The notes: generated from the sequence alone by a model not told the origin. Positions 9,700-18,604 are shown, counted from the first letter of the stretch. The stretch: DNA of 64,000 bases from Phaeocystidibacter marisrubri (GCF_008933165.1 NZ_WBVQ01000002.1:395569-459568); one strand, 5' to 3'. A program made the numbers and translations.

Positions 9700-12600
9700 T
9701 CTTCTGATTTCAAAATGTGAACGGTTCCATTCTGTTCAACGCCAGAACCGCAATATGAGCTTGAACTAATGACCCAAAAGTACACACCTTCTGTCAAACC
9801 TCTACCATTGTACTTTCCATCCCATGCAAAATCAATATCAGAAGACTCGAACAGCAATTGTCCCCAACGATCGTACACTTTGATTGTGAATTGAGTAAGG
9901 CTCGATCCATTCACTCCTGGTCGCAATTTGAAGAAGTCGTTTAAGCCATCGCCGTCTGGAGTAAACACATTTGGAACGGCACCTTCAAAGGACGCCGATA
10001 ACTCAACCACATCCACGGTTTCGGTCACCGTAACCATTCTATTGCAAATGGTATCTGTTGCCGAAAGTGTTATTGTTAACTGTCCCTCATCTACATTAGT
10101 CTCCACAAAAGGTCCTGAAAAAGTTTGTCCATCGCTCAGGGTCCAGTTATACAGCTGCCACCCGGCCCCAACGGCATAAATTCGAGCCACACCATTGCCT
10201 GCGCAACCGTCGTACGAAAACTCAATTCTCGGTTGTGGCATGGGCGTCACAAAGGTCACTTCCTGATAGCTCGTATCGTTAACAGCTCCAAAACAGTTGG
10301 AAGAAGTAGCCACTACGGTGATGGTATAGGTCCCCGGGTTTCTGTACGAATGCGAAGTCGTTTGGTTTGTCGTATCTCTATTCCCATCTCCAAAATCCCA
10401 ATAATACGTTGATCCAGAACCTTGAAGTGGGTTCACGGTCACCGTCATGCTCGTATCACATCGGTCATAGGCAATTCCAAAACTCGCATCTACACTTGGG
10501 TTAACGACCTCAAATTCTATGATAGCTGTATCTGCTGTATTGCAATTTGTATCTAGGGCAATGATCGTAAGACTATACGTTCCTGGAGTTGAGTACGTCC
10601 TGTTTGGAACCGTAAAAGAAGTATCAATATCACCTCCGCCAAAATCCCAAATCAACCAATCCGCTCCCGACACACTCTCGTTCAACACTAGCTGAAAAGG
10701 GGAGCAAACCGTATCTGGAACGCTGGCCTGGACTTGCGCTTGCTGCTGATCAAAGGCGATAACCGTTACGGCAAGATTACAATTCGAGCTGTGGTTCACC
10801 CTAGAAACAACATTCGCAGGAAACGTTGGATAGTTTGACCTTCCCCCGCAACCTGCGCAAATCGCCTGATACATTACACCATTTGGATCAAAACGAGAGG
10901 TTCCACCATCCACGTGCTCCCGTGCAGAGTTATCGTTCGCACCAAAGAATGTTGCGTAATTAAACTTGGTAAAACTCGCATCAATTACTGCAAAATAGAG
11001 ATCATTCCCATCGGTGGAATCCTTGTAAGCATCTGGGGTAACGTACATCCCTGTAGTTGTGCTCGGGGAAATCCCATTGAGACTCCCCCCCCAACCACTC
11101 AAGTAAACATCACCACAATGATCAACAGCAAAAGCGGTGGGGGCTATGGCCGTATTGTTTGGCAATCCATTCCCGAAACACAAGCTGCGCTTCGAAACGG
11201 CCAAGGTAGAATCAAATTGATGAATAAAAACCGAACTATTCAATTCGTGAATTGCTCCCGGCGTGTATGGATAAGTCGTGTCGCATTGCCCAAACACATA
11301 TACATCTCCATCGTCATTCAAATCGATCAAGAAATTATAATCTGCTCTAGAAGTACCATTATAAGTGGTTGCTAAAGGAACGCGAGATGTTGCATCAAAG
11401 ACTGTGATGAAGCCATCTCTCCCACCTTGAGAAACAGAGTGAAATCCATTTGCGCTACCCGGTAATCCCGCACTGTTCGTGGCACCACAAGTGTAAACTT
11501 TTCCCGCCGGATTCATTCTTACGGCAAAGGTTACATCGTGTTGTGCTCCACCAAAATACGTGCTCCATAACAGGTTCTCGCACTGGTTATCCATCTCGAT
11601 CATCCACCCATCCTGCATTCCTCCAATACTTGTTTGAAAGGCATTGGCGAGAGGTATATCAGAGGAAAAAGTAGTTGACGACACTAAAATGGATCCACTA
11701 TTGCCCAAGATAATTTCACCGCGCATTCTATCGCCTAGGTTATTCTGGACAACGTTCAACCCATCATTCGCAGATCCGCCTAAATAGGTACTACCTTCCA
11801 AAGAAGTCCCGTCTGCGGAAAGAACAGAAACAAATAAATCAGATCCTGCGCTGTAGCTGAAGTTATTTACTGAGATAGGGGTTCCAGAATTAAAAGTGGA
11901 ATCTATTGCATTGCTTGTACAGGGAAAATCAAAAGAGCCTGTCGTTCCCATGACATACAATCTACCTTGGTCATCTGCAATACAACTACTGGGCTGTTCG
12001 GATGAACCACCTCCTAAATAGGTGGAATAGATCAAAGTTGAACCGTCACTGCTAAATCGTGAAATCGTAACGTCATTATCGCCTGCGAAGGAGGAATCCA
12101 AAGCACCGGGCGTAATGGGATAAACGCCACTACCCAAACCTACACCCACTCCATAAACCGTAGAATCTAATGGGTGATATGTTGCCGAATACCCCCAGTT
12201 ATCTTGAAAAGACCCTGTATAAGAAGAGAAAATGAAAATAGGATCCAAGACTATTGGTCCATTGTATTCTTCAACTACGATAAATGAGACGGTATCTCCA
12301 CTTACTTCAAATCGAGCTTGAATGGGTTTTCTCGTGTTGGGGTGATAAGCATAAGGTCGTGCTTCGATTACTTCTCCCACACTAGTACTCATGTGCAGTC
12401 GCCCTTCTACGACTCTCAAATCTTCTACCCCTTCGTAGTAAAATTTCACATGAGATAAGTTTGCCGCGTCATCCGACAACAGGTCGTACTTGAGCTGACC
12501 ATGCTTGAAATAGACTTTCAAATCAACGTTGGGATAGAGATCATTCAAGATAACCTCATCACGGCCCCGAAGTCCGGAACGCCAACGATTTCTTTTCCCT

Positions 12601-12935
12601 AAAAAATAGTTGAGTGTATGCGAAGTTTCTCCCACCGTAGTGATAGAAGGAGATTGAGCATTTAAAAATTGGATTCGGTAGTGATGTCCACCTACATAGT
12701 GAATATGGGAATGCTCCGATTCGTCCTCTGGCTCACCCTCTTCTAACATGGTGAACGCCATATGCGTGTCGTCGAGGAAGAAGGTGGTATTGCCCATTAC
12801 TGAGCGATAGATGAAGTCTCCATCCCATTGCCCTTCGTTGGGGACAAAGTAACCCTGCCCTTTCATCAAAATAGAAGAACAGAAAAGCATAGCCGACATC
12901 GCGAAGATTCGGAAGGAGTCCTGGAGTTTCAACAT
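9696..12935 (-). CDS. large secreted protein with SBBP-like repeats, PKD-like domains and T9SS type B sorting domain
   Basis: A 1079-residue secreted protein. Residues 1-28 form a signal peptide. The N-terminal domain (about 30-235) begins 'YFVPNEGQWDGDF', typical of proteins that carry SBBP beta-propeller repeats. Residues about 240-720 hold repeated 'STYLGG' strands of that propeller. Two or three PKD-like modules follow at about 735-985 ('WIWDFGG'-like 'IWDFGGGDIDTSF', 'YYWDFGDGNRDTT'). The end (about 990-1079) is the gliding-motility-type C-terminal domain: 'VPNVFTPDGDGLNDFF', 'IKVYDRWGQLLFES', 'WDGKYNGRGL', 'EGVYFWVI'. Family knowledge assigns export by the type IX system and surface attachment. 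A TATATTCG box lies 5 bases before the ATG. Confidence 0.9.
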   Translation of the reverse strand: MLKLQDSFRIFAMSAMLFCSSILMKGQGYFVPNEGQWDGDFIYRSVMGNTTFFLDDTHMAFTMLEEGEPEDESEHSHIHYVGGHHYRIQFLNAQSPSITTVGETSHTLNYFLGKRNRWRSGLRGRDEVILNDLYPNVDLKVYFKHGQLKYDLLSDDAANLSHVKFYYEGVEDLRVVEGRLHMSTSVGEVIEARPYAYHPNTRKPIQARFEVSGDTVSFIVVEEYNGPIVLDPIFIFSSYTGSFQDNWGYSATYHPLDSTVYGVGVGLGSGVYPITPGALDSSFAGDNDVTISRFSSDGSTLIYSTYLGGGSSEQPSSCIADDQGRLYVMGTTGSFDFPCTSNAIDSTFNSGTPISVNNFSYSAGSDLFVSVLSADGTSLEGSTYLGGSANDGLNVVQNNLGDRMRGEIILGNSGSILVSSTTFSSDIPLANAFQTSIGGMQDGWMIEMDNQCENLLWSTYFGGAQHDVTFAVRMNPAGKVYTCGATNSAGLPGSANGFHSVSQGGRDGFITVFDATSRVPLATTYNGTSRADYNFLIDLNDDGDVYVFGQCDTTYPYTPGAIHELNSSVFIHQFDSTLAVSKRSLCFGNGLPNNTAIAPTAFAVDHCGDVYLSGWGGSLNGISPSTTTGMYVTPDAYKDSTDGNDLYFAVIDASFTKFNYATFFGANDNSAREHVDGGTSRFDPNGVMYQAICAGCGGRSNYPTFPANVVSRVNHSSNCNLAVTVIAFDQQQAQVQASVPDTVCSPFQLVLNESVSGADWLIWDFGGGDIDTSFTVPNRTYSTPGTYSLTIIALDTNCNTADTAIIEFEVVNPSVDASFGIAYDRCDTSMTVTVNPLQGSGSTYYWDFGDGNRDTTNQTTSHSYRNPGTYTITVVATSSNCFGAVNDTSYQEVTFVTPMPQPRIEFSYDGCAGNGVARIYAVGAGWQLYNWTLSDGQTFSGPFVETNVDEGQLTITLSATDTICNRMVTVTETVDVVELSASFEGAVPNVFTPDGDGLNDFFKLRPGVNGSSLTQFTIKVYDRWGQLLFESSDIDFAWDGKYNGRGLTEGVYFWVISSSSYCGSGVEQNGTVHILKSEE

Positions 12936-12940
12936 CGTAT

Positions 12941-12948
12941 CGAATATA
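12941..12948 (-). promoter_or_regulatory. possible -7 element very close to the start of the T9SS gene
   Basis: On the minus strand TATATTCG (one mismatch to TAnnTTTG) ends 5 bases before the ATG. If used, the transcript would begin at about the start codon. Confidence 0.4.
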
Positions 12949-12990
12949 CGAATAGAAGACGCTCTAGGTTGTATGGAATGAACGAACGGA

Positions 12991-14106
12991 TTATTCGAAC
13001 GCGTCTTCGTCCACTTCTACCCCTTGTCCTTCCGACATGAGGTAAGCCTTCAAGAAAGCATCAATATCCCCGTCAAGCACGTGATCCGTTTGAGAAGTCT
13101 CTTTCCCCGTGCGGACATCCTTCACCAACTTGTATGGGTGGAGTACGTAGTTACGGATCTGAGATCCCCATTCAATCTTCTTTTTACCAGCTTCAATTTC
13201 AGCACGCTTTGCGTTGCGTTCTTCAATCACTTTCTCATAGAGTCGTGATTTCAAAAGCTGAATCGCCTTTTCACGGTTTTGATGTTGAGATCGCGTTTCC
13301 GTGTTTTCAATCACAATCCCTGAAGGTTCGTGATGCAAACGCACACCAGTCTCAACTTTGTTCACGTTCTGTCCACCTGCACCCGAAGAACGGAAGGTGT
13401 CCCAGCGAATATCTGAAGGGTTGACTTCGATTTCGATACTGTCATCCACCAGTGGATACACATAAACCGAAACGAAAGAAGTATGTCTCTTGGCGTTGGA
13501 ATCAAAAGGAGAAATTCGAACCAGGCGGTGTACACCGTTCTCCCCTTTTAGATACCCGAAGGCATATTCACCATCGATCTCCAAGGTTACTGTTTTCACC
13601 CCTGCAACATCGCCTTCTTGGAAGTTGAGCTCACGTACTTTATGTCCGCTGCGTTCGGCCCATCTCAAGTACATACGCATGAGCATTCCGGCCCAATCAC
13701 ACGACTCGGTACCGCCTGCTCCTGCCGTAATCTGAAGTACAGCTGATAGCTTATCCTCTTCACCCGACAACATATTGCGGAATTCAAGGTCTTCCAACTG
13801 AGTAAGAATTCGGTCGTAGATGTCTTGAACTTCCTCTTCGGTCATTCCACCTTCTTTATAGAATTCCAGTCCGAGTTCCAACTCATCTACAAGATTGGAT
13901 ACAGAATCGTATCCATTCACCCAAAACTTGAGTTCGCGGATAAAGCGCATCGTTTTCTCCGCCTCCTTGGGATCATCCCAGAAGCTCGGATCACCCGTTC
14001 TTTCCTCTTCATTAGCGATTTGAATTTTCTTCTCTTCTAAACGGAGATAGCCTTTGAGGGCCTTCAATCGCTCTTGTACTTCACGAAGTTGCTCTTGTCC
14101 AACCAT
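12991..14106 (-). CDS. prfB: peptide chain release factor 2, without frameshift site
   Basis: A 371-residue release factor recognising UGA and UAA. Domain 1 helices (about 1-100) are followed by 'ITAGAGGTESCDWA', the codon-recognition SPF motif in 'RISPFDSNAKRHTSF', and the catalytic GGQ in 'SSGAGGQNVNK'. Many bacteria carry an in-frame UGA and a +1 frameshift around codon 25; here the corresponding stretch 'KGYLRLEEKK' is read as CTC-CGT-TTA in one continuous frame, so no frameshift is required. The ATG at 14106 is chosen over the TTG three codons upstream. Confidence 0.95.
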   Translation of the reverse strand: MVGQEQLREVQERLKALKGYLRLEEKKIQIANEEERTGDPSFWDDPKEAEKTMRFIRELKFWVNGYDSVSNLVDELELGLEFYKEGGMTEEEVQDIYDRILTQLEDLEFRNMLSGEEDKLSAVLQITAGAGGTESCDWAGMLMRMYLRWAERSGHKVRELNFQEGDVAGVKTVTLEIDGEYAFGYLKGENGVHRLVRISPFDSNAKRHTSFVSVYVYPLVDDSIEIEVNPSDIRWDTFRSSGAGGQNVNKVETGVRLHHEPSGIVIENTETRSQHQNREKAIQLLKSRLYEKVIEERNAKRAEIEAGKKKIEWGSQIRNYVLHPYKLVKDVRTGKETSQTDHVLDGDIDAFLKAYLMSEGQGVEVDEDAFE

Positions 14107-14141
14107 AGTCCGCAAAAGTAAGCAAAGTTAGCAGGATGTGG

Positions 14142-14184
14142 AACGGGGTAATAAAAGCTTATTACGCGTTGATAACTACCCGTT
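14142..14184. other. nested inverted repeat in the prfB-ltaE intergenic region
   Basis: An inner hairpin with a perfect 7-bp stem (GTAATAA / TTATTAC, 4-base loop) lies inside an outer pairing AACGGGGTA / TACCCGTT (one bulged G). The 248-base region also holds CGGGG / CCCCG and GTGG / CCAC pairings at about 14235-14280. It may be a structured leader of the threonine aldolase gene or an orphan structure; no known riboswitch class was recognised. A TATATTTC at 14282-14289 is the best -7-like box for the aldolase gene. Confidence 0.35.
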
Positions 14185-14354
14185 AGTATACGTTTATCCT
14201 ACGACTATTCGCGGAGTGTTTCGTACCTTAATTCGGGGAGGAGGCTTGGTGGCCCCGGATAGAATGGGTGGGAAATCCACTTATATTTCGCACTTGCCCT
14301 CATTGATTTTCCCTTCACCTTCACTACTTTCATTCTCCACAATCTTCCATTACT

Positions 14355-15374
14355 ATGATCGATCTCAGAAGCGACACTGTTACCGTACCTACTGCAGAAA
14401 TGCTGGAAAAAATGTTCTCCGCTAAAGTGGGCGATAATGTACTTGGACATGATCCAACGGTTAGAGAATTAGAGCTCAAAGCAGCAGAGATGTTCGGGAT
14501 GGAAGATGCACTTTTCTGTCCTTCTGGAACAATGACGAATCAGATTGCATTGAATGTGCACACCGTTCCTGGCAATGAAGTGATTTGCCACAAGCATGCA
14601 CATATCTATAATTACGAAGGAGGTGGAGCAGCATTTAACTCTGGACTACAAATACGCACGGCGGGTGATGATTACGGAAAAATCACTGCGAGTGAAATTG
14701 AACCTCTCATCAACGGGTATGGAGATGTTCATGCAGCACCAACTGGATTGATTTCCATGGAAAACACCAGCAATAAAGGAGGTGGAACTTGTATGGACTT
14801 AGAGGAGCTCAAACGCATAGGACAGTTGGCCGCAGAGAACGGAATTCCCTATCACCTTGACGGTGCTCGATTATTCAACGCATTGGTAGCTAAAGGAGAA
14901 AGTCCAAAAGACTACGGAGCTATCTTCGACAATATTTCAATCTGTCTTTCAAAAGGATTGGGCTGTCCTGTTGGCTCACTTTTACTGGGGTCCAGTGATT
15001 TCATCATTGCTGCCAACAGAGTTCGAAAGCGATTTGGAGGAGGAATGCGACAAGCGGGTTATTTAGCAGCGGCGGGTATTTACGCCCTCGACCACCACAT
15101 TGAACGATTGGCGGACGACCATTCTAATGCAAAGCTCTTAGAAGCGGCACTTAGCAAACACCCTGCGGTTAAGTCCATCAAACCCGTAGAAACCAACATT
15201 GTCATTTTTGAACTGAAGGAAGGGTACGATGCACAGCAGTGGATGGCTACTTTGGCGGATAATGGAATTCAGATCATTGCGATGAGTAAAACCTTACTTC
15301 GCATGGTTACCCATCTCAATGTATCATTAGACGACATTGAAAAAATCATTCATCAGATTCAGGGGATTGATTAA
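14355..15374 (+). CDS. ltaE: low-specificity threonine aldolase
   Basis: A 339-residue PLP enzyme (beta-eliminating lyase fold) cleaving L-threonine or L-allo-threonine to glycine and acetaldehyde. It begins 'MIDLRSDTVTVPT', has 'GDNVLGHDPTV', 'FCPSGTMTNQIA', the PLP-phosphate and ring contacts around 'HLDGARLFNA', and the Schiff-base lysine in 'SICLSKGLGCPVGS' (about residue 200). The start is the only ATG that gives the family N-terminus. Its last 29 bases overlap convergent recX. Confidence 0.95.
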   Translation: MIDLRSDTVTVPTAEMLEKMFSAKVGDNVLGHDPTVRELELKAAEMFGMEDALFCPSGTMTNQIALNVHTVPGNEVICHKHAHIYNYEGGGAAFNSGLQIRTAGDDYGKITASEIEPLINGYGDVHAAPTGLISMENTSNKGGGTCMDLEELKRIGQLAAENGIPYHLDGARLFNALVAKGESPKDYGAIFDNISICLSKGLGCPVGSLLLGSSDFIIAANRVRKRFGGGMRQAGYLAAAGIYALDHHIERLADDHSNAKLLEAALSKHPAVKSIKPVETNIVIFELKEGYDAQQWMATLADNGIQIIAMSKTLLRMVTHLNVSLDDIEKIIHQIQGID

Positions 15375-15834
15375 TGAAAGAATGAACCACTTCCCAGACA
15401 GCAGAACTTTCATATCCTCTTCGCAGCAAGTAATCCACAACCTTCTTCCCTTTCTTGAAGCGATTGGGTTCCGTGACGGAGTTCCAGCGTTTTTCAGCAA
15501 GCTCTTGCAGCTGATCGTCGTAAGAGTCATCGTCAATCTCAGACATCGCCTTGCGCATCACATAATCGCTGACTTCATGCTTCTTGAGCTCCAACTCCAA
15601 GCGCTTTCTACCCCATTTCTTGATTTTGTGTTTCCCACGTACAAAGGCTCGGGCAAAACGCTCTTCGTTCAAGTAGTTCTCCTGAATACACTCGGAGATT
15701 AGGAGGTTGATAGCATCCTCAATCAACCCCATTTTTTGCAAGCGTTCACGCACTTGCTTCTGACTCCGTTCTTGATACGCACAGAACTTCTTGATGGTAT
15801 TGCGGGCGATATCTAAATCGTAAATTTTATCCAT
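15346..15834 (-). CDS. recX: recombination regulator RecX
   Basis: A 162-residue RecX protein, a modulator that binds inside the RecA filament groove. It consists mainly of charged helical repeats of the RecX type: 'CAYQERSQKQVRERLQKMG', 'YLNEERFARAFVRGKHKIKKWG' and a C-terminal 'KVVDYLLRRGYESSAVWEVV'. It is not adjacent to recA, which lies about 45 kb away in this window. A terminator-like hairpin separates it from rng, so it probably has its own promoter close to 15840, though no clear box was seen. Confidence 0.9.
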   Translation of the reverse strand: MDKIYDLDIARNTIKKFCAYQERSQKQVRERLQKMGLIEDAINLLISECIQENYLNEERFARAFVRGKHKIKKWGRKRLELELKKHEVSDYVMRKAMSEIDDDSYDDQLQELAEKRWNSVTEPNRFKKGKKVVDYLLRRGYESSAVWEVVHSFINQSPESDE

Positions 15835-15895
15835 TTCACAACAATTGAAGTAAAAGTAACGCAGATGGTGGACTTCAACTCAATTCTCAAGACAC

Positions 15896-15931
15896 AAAAA
15901 AAGTCCCTAACCAATAAGCTAGGGACTTCTC
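15896..15931 (-). terminator. rho-independent terminator of rng
   Basis: On the minus strand, stem GTCCCTA / TAGGGAC with a 10-base loop is followed by a T7 run. It lies 18 bases after the rng stop and before recX. Confidence 0.85.
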
Positions 15932-15948
15932 TCGGGTTCAATGAAGAG

Positions 15949-17490
15949 TTAGGCTTTCCCTATCTCTTCGTTCTTTTCGTTGAAGAAATGATACTCCAGT
16001 GTTTTGTAGGCATCTCTTGGGATAACCTTCAACTTCACTTTGTACTGTTTTTGCCACTTTCGGCGTAGTGACGACAAAATTCCTTTGGTGAGATAGGCAT
16101 GAATAAACGGATGAACGTGTATCAAGATGCTATTCGCTACCTTCTCTTTCGCCAATCGTTGAATGGCATGTTCAATGTCGTTGATAATCAAGATTGGTGC
16201 TTCTACCAACGAGTCTGGGTCTTCTTCCCTAGTTGGGATATTCATCTCCGGACGAACGCGTTGTCGAGTGATTTCAACCAATCCAAATCTTGAAGGAGGA
16301 AGGATTTTGTGCTTGGCACGATCATCTTTCATGATCTCTTTCATCTTCTCGTGCAAGATCTTCCTATTCTCTCCTTTGTGCATATCGATGAAATCAACGA
16401 CAATGATTCCACCCATATCACGCAAGCGCAATTGACGAGCCACTTCTTGAGCAGCAATAAGGTTAACCGCTAAGGCATTATCCTCTTGAGATTCCCCTTG
16501 ATTTGAACGGTTTCCACTGTTCACATCAATTACGTGCATCGCTTCTGTATGTTCAATGACGAGGTACGTTCCTTTCGTCATCGATACAGAGCGCCCAAAA
16601 CTCGACTTGATCTGACGATCGATGCCGAAATGTTGGAATATTGGAGTCTTCCCTCCGAAATGCTGAACGATGTCCAACTTATCAGGAGCAATTTCCTCCA
16701 TGTACTCTCTGATCTCATTGTAGAGATCAACATCGTCTACAACAATACGCTCATACGTACTATTGAAAACATCGCGCAAAAATGCCGAAGCGCGATTCAT
16801 CTCGCTTAAGGCGCGAGCCGGTGCCTTGGCACGACGCATCTGACGATGCAAAGTGCGCCACTTCTTCAACAGATTCTTCAAATCAGTTTCCAACTCCGCC
16901 GTTGTGCGGCCTTCCGCAACTGTACGTACAATGAGTCCGAAACCCTTCGGTAAAATGTCGATCGCAAGCTTCTTGAGCCTGTCCTTCTCCTTTCGGTCAC
17001 GGATTTTCTGCGAAACAGAAACCCGACTGGTAAACGGCACCAATACGATAAACCTTCCCGCTAGGGAGATGTCCGACGTAATTCTTGGCCCCTTCGTTGA
17101 GATTGGTTCTTTGGCAATCTGAACGATAATATTTTGACCGGGCTTAAGCACTTCATCAATACTTCCATCTTTCTCAATTAGAGGTTGAAGTTGGAAGTTG
17201 GTGATGTTGCTTTGCTGTTTACCCGTTTGGGTGCGCTTTGTAAACAAATGCCATGACTTGACCTGTGGTCCTAAGTCATGGTAATGCAAAAACGCATCTT
17301 TTTCATAACCCACGTCAACGAAGGCCGCATTCAAACCTTTAGCCAGTTTGCGAACACGTCCCACGTAAACATCGCCCACAGAAAAGCGATCATCATCGCT
17401 TTCTGTGTGCAATTCAGTGAGTTTACCATCCTGGAGAAGTGCGATCACCGCCTCGTTTTCACGAGTGTGGATGATTAATTCATTACGCAC
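15949..17490 (-). CDS. rng: ribonuclease E/G family protein (RNase G type)
   Basis: A 513-residue endoribonuclease of the RNase G class, acting in 5' rRNA maturation and mRNA turnover. The N-terminal S1-like domain is 'SVGDVYVGRVRKLAKGLNAAFVDVGYEKDAFLHYHDL'. The catalytic core includes 'HVIDVNSGNRSN' and 'GGIIVVDFIDM', whose aspartates bind the metal. Compared with E. coli RNase G it carries a charged insertion near residues 75-125. The start is GTG at 17490, since the next residues (RNELIIH) match the family N-terminus and no ATG is available. Confidence 0.93.
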   Translation of the reverse strand: MRNELIIHTRENEAVIALLQDGKLTELHTESDDDRFSVGDVYVGRVRKLAKGLNAAFVDVGYEKDAFLHYHDLGPQVKSWHLFTKRTQTGKQQSNITNFQLQPLIEKDGSIDEVLKPGQNIIVQIAKEPISTKGPRITSDISLAGRFIVLVPFTSRVSVSQKIRDRKEKDRLKKLAIDILPKGFGLIVRTVAEGRTTAELETDLKNLLKKWRTLHRQMRRAKAPARALSEMNRASAFLRDVFNSTYERIVVDDVDLYNEIREYMEEIAPDKLDIVQHFGGKTPIFQHFGIDRQIKSSFGRSVSMTKGTYLVIEHTEAMHVIDVNSGNRSNQGESQEDNALAVNLIAAQEVARQLRLRDMGGIIVVDFIDMHKGENRKILHEKMKEIMKDDRAKHKILPPSRFGLVEITRQRVRPEMNIPTREEDPDSLVEAPILIINDIEHAIQRLAKEKVANSILIHVHPFIHAYLTKGILSSLRRKWQKQYKVKLKVIPRDAYKTLEYHFFNEKNEEIGKA

Positions 17491-17549
17491 TTCCTAAAAT
17501 TTTAAACCAACATAGCGGGCCTGCACATGCAGACCAACATGAAACACCA

Positions 17550-17574
17550 AAAGCACCCTCTAAGAGGTGCTTCG
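17550..17574 (-). terminator. hairpin after the COX24-like gene
   Basis: On the minus strand, AAGCACCTCTTAGAGGGTGCTT forms a stem with one bulge and a 3-base loop and is followed by TTTTGGTGTTT. It is a weak rho-independent terminator just downstream of the 29-codon gene. Confidence 0.55.
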
Positions 17575-17597
17575 GTTAAATCGTTACGATAGAAGAA

Positions 17598-17687
17598 TTA
17601 CTTCTTCTTGTGACGGTTTTTGCGCAAACGCTTTTTACGCTTGTGCGTAGCCATCTTATGACGTTTTCTCTTTTTTCCGCTAGGCAT
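17598..17687 (-). CDS. 29-residue AURKAIP1/COX24-domain basic protein
   Basis: A very short gene encoding 29 residues, of which about two thirds are Lys, Arg or His. It begins MPSGKKRKRHKM, continues with ATHKRKKRLRKN and ends RHKKK. This matches the tiny Bacteroidota proteins carrying the AURKAIP1/COX24 C-terminal domain, the domain of mitochondrial small-subunit protein mS38. Composition and homology suggest a ribosomal or RNA-binding role (inference). It has its own hairpin downstream and sits between rng and a TPR gene. It is below the size threshold of most gene finders. Confidence 0.85.
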   Translation of the reverse strand: MPSGKKRKRHKMATHKRKKRLRKNRHKKK

Positions 17688-17713
17688 AGCTGAAATGTTT
17701 TTAATTGTACAAT

Positions 17714-18220
17714 TTATTTTTCCTGAAGTAGAGACAAGCGCTCTTCGAGCTCCGCTCTCTCCGGGTGTCTTTCATTCTTTTCCAAGAATTCCTGAATCGC
17801 TCCTTTTGCCTGGTCTACCTTTCCAGTAGCATCATACACCTGAAGCAACTTCTCCAAAGCCTCAAAGTTATCCGGCTCAATGGCAAGAATGGTAATATAC
17901 CGCCCTTCCGCTCTATCCAACTGATTAGACATCACCGAAAGGTCGCCTAAGGTCATCAGAGCACCAATGTGCTGTGGATCTTCTTCCAACACCTCTCGTA
18001 GCATACCAACAGCTACCATCGGTGGTTGTTCTTGACTTTGAATAATCTCGACTGCCTGAGCAACTTTAGCATCTAAAGGCGACATTCCCTCATGAGAATG
18101 ATCGTGCACGGCTTCCTCCTCCTGTGCTACCTCAACAGTTTGAGGCGTACGGGGTGCAATGAACAACAACGTCGTAAGTACGGCGGCGCTGGCTACTGCT
18201 ATGATTGGGCCTGTCTTCAT
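17714..18220 (-). CDS. membrane-anchored TPR protein
   Basis: A 168-residue protein with an N-terminal membrane anchor (about residues 4-22), a His/acidic linker 'EEEAVHDHSHEG', and two to three TPR helices pairs at about 70-160 ('GALMTLGDLSVMSNQLDRAEGRY', 'FEALEKLLQVYDATGKVDQA'). It resembles small periplasm-facing TPR proteins found in Flavobacteriales next to HU genes. The function is unknown; TPRs mediate protein contacts. It lies 35 bases after HU on the same strand and may be cotranscribed. Confidence 0.8.
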   Translation of the reverse strand: MKTGPIIAVASAAVLTTLLFIAPRTPQTVEVAQEEEAVHDHSHEGMSPLDAKVAQAVEIIQSQEQPPMVAVGMLREVLEEDPQHIGALMTLGDLSVMSNQLDRAEGRYITILAIEPDNFEALEKLLQVYDATGKVDQAKGAIQEFLEKNERHPERAELEERLSLLQEK

Positions 18221-18255
18221 TTGTGTTTTAGCTCTGTTGCTCTACAATAGAGAGT

Positions 18256-18549
18256 TTAGTCGTTTACAGGAACTTTATCTTTTACACTTTCAGCAAATAC
18301 TTTCGCTGGCTTGAATGCCGGAATGTAGTGCGCTGGAATTACCAAAGTAGTGTTCTTGGAGATATTGCGACCAGTTTTCTTTGCGCGCTTCTTGATAATG
18401 AAGCTACCGAAACCGCGCAGGTATACATTGTCTCCGGATTCTAGACCAGTTTTCACTTCGCGCATGAAACCCTCTACTACAGCTTGCACATCAGCCTTTT
18501 CCATGCCGGTCTTATCTGAGATCCGTGCAACGATATCCGCTTTCGTCAT
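18256..18549 (-). CDS. HU/IHF family DNA-binding protein
   Basis: A 97-residue nucleoid protein of the HU/IHF fold. It begins 'MTKADIVARISDKTGM', has the beta-arm segment 'GDNVYLRGFGSFIIKKR' and the 'NTTLVIPAHYIPAFKPAK' tail. Length and motifs fit an HU-beta type dimer that bends DNA without strong sequence preference. An exact -7 box is present upstream on the minus strand. Confidence 0.95.
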   Translation of the reverse strand: MTKADIVARISDKTGMEKADVQAVVEGFMREVKTGLESGDNVYLRGFGSFIIKKRAKKTGRNISKNTTLVIPAHYIPAFKPAKVFAESVKDKVPVND

Positions 18550-18604
18550 CGTTCCTGTGAATTAAGTGATTAGAGACAGTCTGAACTGCTTATTTTTGAG
18601 GGCG

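Noticed and set aside
14030-14060. Programmed +1 frameshift in prfB
   Set aside because: The reading frame is continuous and no UGA is present at the expected position.
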